This document shows positions 58,744 to 64,000 of a stretch of DNA of 64,000 nt, in pieces (position 1 is the first letter of the stretch; the number at the start of each line of letters is the position of its first letter). The position numbers and the translations under genes were made by a program. The DNA is from Cervus elaphus (taxonomy: Eukaryota > Chordata > Mammalia > Artiodactyla > Cervidae), in the NCBI RefSeq assembly GCF_910594005.1, contig NW_025316729.1, forward strand, positions 1 through 64,000, in the 5' to 3' direction. The notes under the pieces are model-generated. The model saw only the letters and a list, made by a program, of their open reading frames with translations, had not been told where the DNA came from and did no database searches.

Positions 58744-59538
58744 TTACCACAAGCACCTCAAGAGGAAGCTTCTCTCAGGTCTAGGTATGTGAGAGTTACC
58801 CTGAGTTTGCGGCCTCAAGTGGAATGGACACCGCTATGCCCTGATTCGAAATAAGGCCGGATATCCCTGCAGTGACTTGAATGAAGGCTCGTCTTGCATC
58901 TCCCATGACGAAAGGATGTCGGAATCCCCTGTGGAGAACAAAGAGAAAGACCTAGTTCCCCACCTCATCACGACCGAAGGCCTCACATTCTTTGAAAACT
59001 CCAGAGGTACGCGAAGATCAGTGCCTCCAAAGGAGACGATGCCTGACTCCTCGTGAAACTTGATAGGAGTCCCAGGATTCCTGTGGCACGTGGATAGGGA
59101 CCCTTGGTCTCCCGCCTCAGCTGGAGAGGCGTCCCAATTACCCTGCCAATCTTGAGGAGAATCCCGAGTTGTCCCTCGCAACTAGGCAGGAGTCCTGCCG
59201 TCGCTGAACAAACACGTGGGTGGAAGTGCCATCCCCGTCCTAACTCGAGAATATACCCCAGGTTCCAGCCGGAACTCAAGAAAAACCATGAGACTTCCCC
59301 CTCGCCGCGAGATGAGGCCATATTCCCCTGCACTGTGTGCAGAGCAATTCCGTGTAGCACATCACACATGAAAGGAGCCTTGATTTCCTTGATGGCACTC
59401 CAGAGAAACCCCAAGAACACTGTTTCAAGGCTAGAGGGATCCTGAGGTCTCTGTAGCAACACGAAAGAGCTCCGTGGACCAAGAATCAACTCGAGATGAG
59501 AGGTTAGTCCCTGGCTTCGACTCCAGAGGAATACCAAC
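58744..59538 (+). repeat. Monomer M74, w/z fusion
   Basis: The left ~115 bp is w as in M77 ('caggtctagg', 'gagagttaccc', 'ccgctatgcc', 'ccctgattcg', 'ataaggccgg'). From 58884 it is z as in M71 ('gaatgaaggc', 'cccatgacg', 'gtcggaatcc', 'gaacaaagag'). The switch lies between 58857 (G; C in M71) and 58884 (A; C in M77), at most 27 bp. Confidence 0.85.
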
Positions 59539-61129
59539 TTACCACAAGCAGCTCAAGTGGAGGCTTCTCTCAGATCTAGGTATGTGAGAGGGACCCTGAG
59601 TTTTCGGCCTCAAGTGGAATGGACACCGAGGTGCCCTGACTCGAAATAAGGCCGGATATCGCTGCAGTGACTTGAATGCAGGCTCGTCTTGCATCCCCCA
59701 AGACAAAAGGATGTCAGAATCCCCTGTGGAGACCACAGAGAAAGACCTAGTTCCCCACATCATCACGACCGGAGGCCTCACATCCTTTGAGAACTCCAGA
59801 GGGATGCGGAGATCAGTGCCTCCAATGGAGACGATGCCTGATTTCTCGTGAAACTTGATAGGAGTCCCAGGATTCCTGTGGCACGTGGAAAGGGACCCTT
59901 GGTCTCCCGCCTCGGCTGGAGAGGTGTCCCAATTGCCCTGAAAAGCCTCGAGGACAATCCCGAGTTGTCCTCGCAACTTGGCAGGAGTCCTGACGTGGCT
60001 GAACAAACACGTGGGTGGAAGGGCCATCCCCGTCGTAACTCGAGAATATACCCCAGGTTCCCGCCGCAACTCAAGGAAAACCATGAGACTTCCCCCTCGC
60101 CGCGAGATGAGGCCTGAATCCCCTGCACTGCATGCAGAGCCTTTCCGTGTTGCACATCACACAGGAAACGAGCCTTGATTTCCTTGATGGCACTCCAGAG
60201 AAACCCCAAGAACAGTGTTTCAAGGCTAGAGGGATCCTGAGGTCACTGTAGCAACACGAAAGAGCTCCGTGAATCAAAAATCAACTCGAGATGAGAGGTT
60301 AGTCCCTGGCTTCGACTCCAGAGGAATACCACCTTACCACAAGCACCTCAAGAGGAAGCTTCTCTCAGCTCTAGGTATGTGAGAGGAACCCTGAGTTTGC
60401 GGCCTCAAGTGGAATGGACACCGCGATGCCCTGACTCGAAATAAGGCCGAATATCCCTGCAGTGACTTGAATGCAGGCTCGTCTTGCATCTCCCAAGATG
60501 AAAGGATTTCTGAATCCCCTGTGGAGACCACAGAGAAAGACCTAGTTCCCCACCTCATCGCGACCGGAGGCCTCACATCCTTTGAAAATTCCAGAGGTAC
60601 GCGGAGATCAGTCTCTCCTAAGGAGACGATGCCTGACTCCTCGTGAAACTTGATAGGAGTCCCAGGATTCCTGTGGCACGTGGACAGGGACCCATGGTCT
60701 CCCACCTCAGCTGGACAGGCGTCCCAATTGCCCTGCCAAGCCTCGAGGAGAATCCCGAGATTTCCCTCGCAACTAGGCAGGAGTCCTGACGTCGCTGAAC
60801 AAACACTTGTGTGGAAGGGGCATCCCGGTTGTAACTCGTGAATATACCCCAGGTTCCCGCCTCAACTCGAGAAAAACCATGAGACTTCCCCCTCGCCGCG
60901 AGATGAGGCCCGATTCCCCTGCTCTGTGTGCAGAGCAATTCCGTGTTGCACATCACACATGAAAGGAGCCTTGATTTCCTTGATGGCACTCCAGAGAAAC
61001 CCCAAGAACACTGTTTCAATGCTAGAGGGATCCTCAGGTCACTGTAGCAACACGAAAGAGCTCCGTGGACCAAAAATCAATTCGAGATGAGAGGTTAGTC
61101 CCTGGTTTCGACTCCAGAGGAATACCACC
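58744..61129 (+). repeat. HOR-B copy 2: 3-monomer deletion variant, 2,386 bp
   Basis: Starts are 58744 (w/z hybrid), 59539 (u) and 60334 (v). u and v match M72 and M73 at an offset of 2,386 bp with few differences (for example 'agcagctcaag' and 'gagttttcgg' in M75). Types x and y and the left of z are missing relative to the 6-mer. Confidence 0.85.
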
Positions 61130-64000
61130 TTACCACAAGCACCTCAAGAGGAAGCTTCTCTCAGGTCTAGGTATGTGAGAGTTACCCTGAGTTTGCGGCC
61201 TCAAGTGGAATGGACACCGCTATGCCCTGATTCGAAATAAGGCCGGATATCCCTGCAGTGACTTGAATGCAGGCTCGTCTTGCATCTCCCAAGACGAAAG
61301 GATGTCTGAATCCCCTGTGGGTACCACAGAGAAAGACCTAGTTCCCAACCTCATCACGACCGGAGGCCTCACATCCTTTGAAAACTCCAGAGGTACGTGG
61401 AGTACAGTGCCTCCAAAGGAGACGATGCCTGACTCCTCGTGATAATTGATAGGAGTCCCAGGATTCCTGTGGCAGTTGGAAAGGGACACTTGGTTTCCCG
61501 CCTCAGCTGGAGAGGCGTCCCAATTGCCCTGCCAAGCCTCGAGGAGAATCCCGAGTTGTCCCTCGCAACTAGGCAGGAGTCCTGACGTCGCTGAACAAAC
61601 ACGTTTGTGGAAGGGCCATCCCCGTCGTAACTCGAGAATATACCCCAGATTCCCGCCGCAACTCGAGAAGAAACATGAGACTTCCCCCTCGCCGCGAGAT
61701 GAGGCACGATTCCCCTGCACTGCGTGCAGAGCAATTCGGTGTTGCACTTCACACATGAAAGGAGCCTTGATTTTCTTGATCGCACTCCAGAGAAACCCCA
61801 AGAACACTGTTTTAAGGCTAGAGGGATCCTGAGGTCACTGTAGCAACACGAAAGAGCTCCGTGGACCAAGAATCAACTCGAGATGAGAGGTTAGTCCCTG
61901 GCTTCGACTCCAGAGGAATACCACCTTACCACAAGCACCTCTAGAGGAGGCTTCTCTCAGCTTTAGGTGTGTGAGAGGGACCCTGAGTTTGCGGCCTCAA
62001 GTGGAATGGACACCGCGATGCCCTGACTCGAAATAAGGCCGGATATCCCTGCAGTGACTTGAATGCAGGCTCGTCTTGCATCTCCCAAGACGAAAGGATG
62101 CCTGAATCTCCTGTGGAGACCACAGAGAAAGACCTAGTTCCCCACCTCATCGTGACCGGAGGCCTCACATACTTTGAAAACTCCAGAGGTACGCGGAGAT
62201 CAGTGCCTCTACAGGAGACGATGCCTGACTCCTCGTGAAACTTGATAGGAGTCCCAGGATTCCTGTGGCACGTGGACAGGGACACATGGTCTCCCACCTC
62301 AGCTGGACAGGCGTCCCAATTGCCCTGCCAAACCTCGAGGAGAATCCCGAGTTGTCCCTCGCAACTAGGCAGGAGTCCTGACGTTGCTGAAAAGACACGT
62401 GTGTGGAAGGGCCATTTCCATCGTAACTCGTGAATATACCCCAGGTTCCCGCCGCAACTCAAGAAAAACCATGAGACTTCACCCTCGCTGAGAGATGAGG
62501 CCCGAATCCCCTGCACTGCATGCAGAGCATTTCCGTGTTTTACATCACACATGAAAGGAGCCTTGATTTCCTTGATGGCACTCCAGAGAAACCCCAAGAA
62601 CACTGTTTCAAGGCTAGAGGGATCCTGAGGTCACTGTAGCAACACGAAAGAGCTCCGTGGACCAAAAATCAACTCGAGATGAGAGGTTAGTCCCTGGCTT
62701 CGACTCCAGAGGAATACCACCTTACCACAAGCACCTCAAGGGGAGGCTTCTCTCAGCTCTAGGTATGTGAGAGGGACCCTGAATTTGCGGCCTCAACTGG
62801 AATGTACACCGCGATGCCCTGACTCGAAATAAGGCCGGATATCCCTGCAGTGACTTGAATGCAGGCTCGTCTTGCATCTCCCAAGACGAAAGGATGGCTC
62901 AATCACCTGTGGAGACCACAGAGGTAGAACTAGTTCCCCACCTCATTGCGACCGGATGCCTCACATTCTTTGAAAACTCCCGAGGTATGCGGAGATCAGT
63001 GCCTCCAAAGGAGACGATGCCTGACTCGTCGTGAAACTTGATAGGAGTCCCAGGATTCCTGTGGCACGTGGAAAGGGACACTTGGTCTCCCGCTTCAGCT
63101 GGACAGGCATCCCAATTGCCCTGCTAAGCCTCGAGGAGAATCCCGAGTTGTCCCTCGCAACTAGGCAGGAGTCCTGACTTCGCTGAACAAACACGTGTGT
63201 GGAAGGGCCATCCCCATCATAACTTGAGAATATACCCCAGGTTCCCACCGCTACTCGAGAGAAACCATGAAACTTCCCCCTCGCCGCGAGATGAGGCCCG
63301 ATTACCCTGCACTGCGTGCAGAGCAATTCCGTGTTGCACATCACACATGAAAGGAGCCTTGATTTCCTTGATGGCACTCCAGAGAAACCCCAAGAACACT
63401 GTTTTAAGGCTAGAGGGATTCTGAGGTCACTGTAGCAACAGGAAAGAGCTCCGTGGACCAAGAATCAACTCGAGATGAGACGTTAGTTCCTGGCTTCGAC
63501 TCCAGAGGAATATCACCTTACCACAAGCACCTCAAGAGGAGGCTCCTCTCAGCTCTAGGTATGTGAGAGGTACCCTGAGTTTGCTGCCTCAAGTAGAATG
63601 GACACCGCGATGCCCTGACTCGAAATAAGCCCGGATATCCCTGCAGTGACTTGAATGAAGGCTCGTCTTGCATCTCCCATGACGAAAGGATGTCGGAATC
63701 CCCTGTGGAGAACAAAGAGAAAGACCTAGTTCCCCACCTCATCACGACCGGAGGCCTCACATTCTTTGAAAACTCCAGAGGTACACAGAGATCAGTGCCT
63801 CCAAAGGAGACGATGCCTGACTCCTCGTGAAACTTGATAGGAGTCCCAGGATTGCTGTGGCACGTGGATAGGGACCCTTGGTCTCCCGCCTCAGCTGGAG
63901 AGGCGTCCCAATTACCCTGCCAAGTCTTGAGGAGAATCCCGAGTTGTCCCTCGCAACTAGGCAGGAGTCCTGCCGTCGCTGAACAAACACGTGGGTGGAA
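61130..64000 (+). repeat. HOR-B copy 3: w-x-y-z, cut by the window edge
   Basis: Starts are 61130 (w), 61926 (x), 62722 (y) and 63518 (z, 483 bp visible). All lie 7,161 bp after M68-M71. w is the most changed ('ctgtgggtacc', 'gtgataattg', 'ggcagttgg', 'gaagaaacatg'); x, y and z differ at only a few bases ('catcgtgacc', 'aatcacctg', 'gactcgtcg'). If the order is kept, u should follow beyond 64000. Confidence 0.8.

Larger units (their letters stand above)
1..64000 (+). repeat. Tandem satellite array, ~796-bp monomer, probable pecoran satellite I family
   Basis: Seen: the TTA of the landmark 'accaccttaccacaag' (or an obvious variant of it) recurs 80 times, first at 661 and last at 63518, spaced 794, 795 or 796 bp, mean about 795.7 bp. 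Every copy is in the same orientation and no non-satellite sequence intervenes. Typical monomers carry GGATCC, GATATC, CTGCAG, AGGCCT and several CTCGAG sites, so BamHI, EcoRV or PstI digestion should give a ~0.8-kb ladder. Known: pecoran centromeric satellite I (bovine 1.715, sheep/goat 1.714, cervid satellite I) is a GC-rich family built of 31-bp subrepeats, with monomers of about 0.8 kb in several species and about 1.4 kb in cattle. Inferred: this is a centromeric or pericentromeric array of a ruminant. The family name is from subrepeat architecture and general recognition, not a database match. Confidence 0.93.

Noticed and set aside
51820..63200. CENP-B box (TTCG....A..CGGG)
   Set aside because: The best partial matches, such as 'TTCGCTGAACA' in M65, M70 and M79 and 'TTCGACTCC' in most monomers, lack the CGGG half. 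'TTCGGAACCGG' in type s also fails in both orientations. No canonical box was found by eye.
1..64000. Protein-coding genes suggested by hundreds of open frames on both strands
   Set aside because: They recur at the monomer period in overlapping frames on both strands and change frame with every one-base indel. None resembles a known protein.
1..64000. CRISPR array or other bacterial repeat system
   Set aside because: The repeats are contiguous 796-bp monomers with 31-bp internal degeneracy. There are no short identical repeats separated by unique spacers, and no associated genes.
1..64000. Interspersed mobile element inside the array
   Set aside because: All intervals between landmarks are 794-796 bp, so there is no room for an insertion. 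No target-site duplication, poly-A tail or terminal inverted repeat was seen.
1..64000. Telomeric TTAGGG or interstitial telomere repeats
   Set aside because: No tandem TTAGGG or CCCTAA run is present.

Overview
The whole 64 kb window is one uninterrupted, head-to-tail satellite DNA array. I find no protein-coding gene, RNA gene, transposon, CRISPR array or unique sequence. A fixed landmark (the TTA inside 'accaccttaccacaag', or its variants) recurs 80 times, from 661 to 63518, always 794-796 bp apart and always on the same strand. This gives 79 complete monomers plus a 660-bp partial at the left edge and a 483-bp partial at the right edge. In the features, monomers are numbered M1-M80 by this landmark; M0 is the left partial.

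Each ~796-bp monomer is itself built from 26 degenerate units of about 31 bp (26 x 31 = 806, minus 10 bp lost at three places). Many of these begin with a CTCGAGAGGA-like core. A ~0.8-kb monomer made of 31-bp subrepeats, GC-rich and XhoI-rich, is the hallmark of the centromeric satellite I family of pecoran ruminants (bovine 1.715, sheep/goat 1.714, cervid satellite I). The source is therefore most likely a sheep-, goat-, antelope- or deer-like animal, and the window is centromeric or pericentromeric. The species cannot be fixed from the sequence alone.

The interesting layer is above the monomer. From 661 to about 29,730 the monomers form a higher-order repeat (HOR-A). The complete unit is a 13-mer (types a-m, 10,346 bp, 7824-18169). 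It is flanked by a 9-mer variant (7,163 bp, 661-7823) and followed by a 4-mer variant (3,181 bp, 18170-21350) made by a c/l fusion monomer. A fourth copy runs from 21351 until it breaks off inside its k monomer near 29,540-29,731. Corresponding monomers in different copies are nearly identical, while neighbouring types differ by several percent.

From ~29.7 to 35.7 kb the array is a scrambled mixture of i-, j- and k-like monomers. From 37.3 to 41.2 kb there is a p-q dimer repeat. Between 41.2 and 50 kb, pieces are duplicated at distances of 3,977 and 5,566 bp. Monomers at 50-54 kb are the most individual. From 53,969 to the right edge a second, unrelated-order HOR appears (HOR-B). It is a 6-mer w-x-y-z-u-v (4,775 bp) followed by a 3-mer deletion variant (2,386 bp) and the start of another full copy.

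The array behaves as expected for unequal crossing-over: several hybrid monomers mark breakpoints. The first ~3.6 kb carries about 19 single-run indels relative to its 7,163-bp-downstream copy. This looks more like uneven consensus quality than biology. The many antisense open frames of 145-264 codons are by-products of the repeat and are not annotated as genes.
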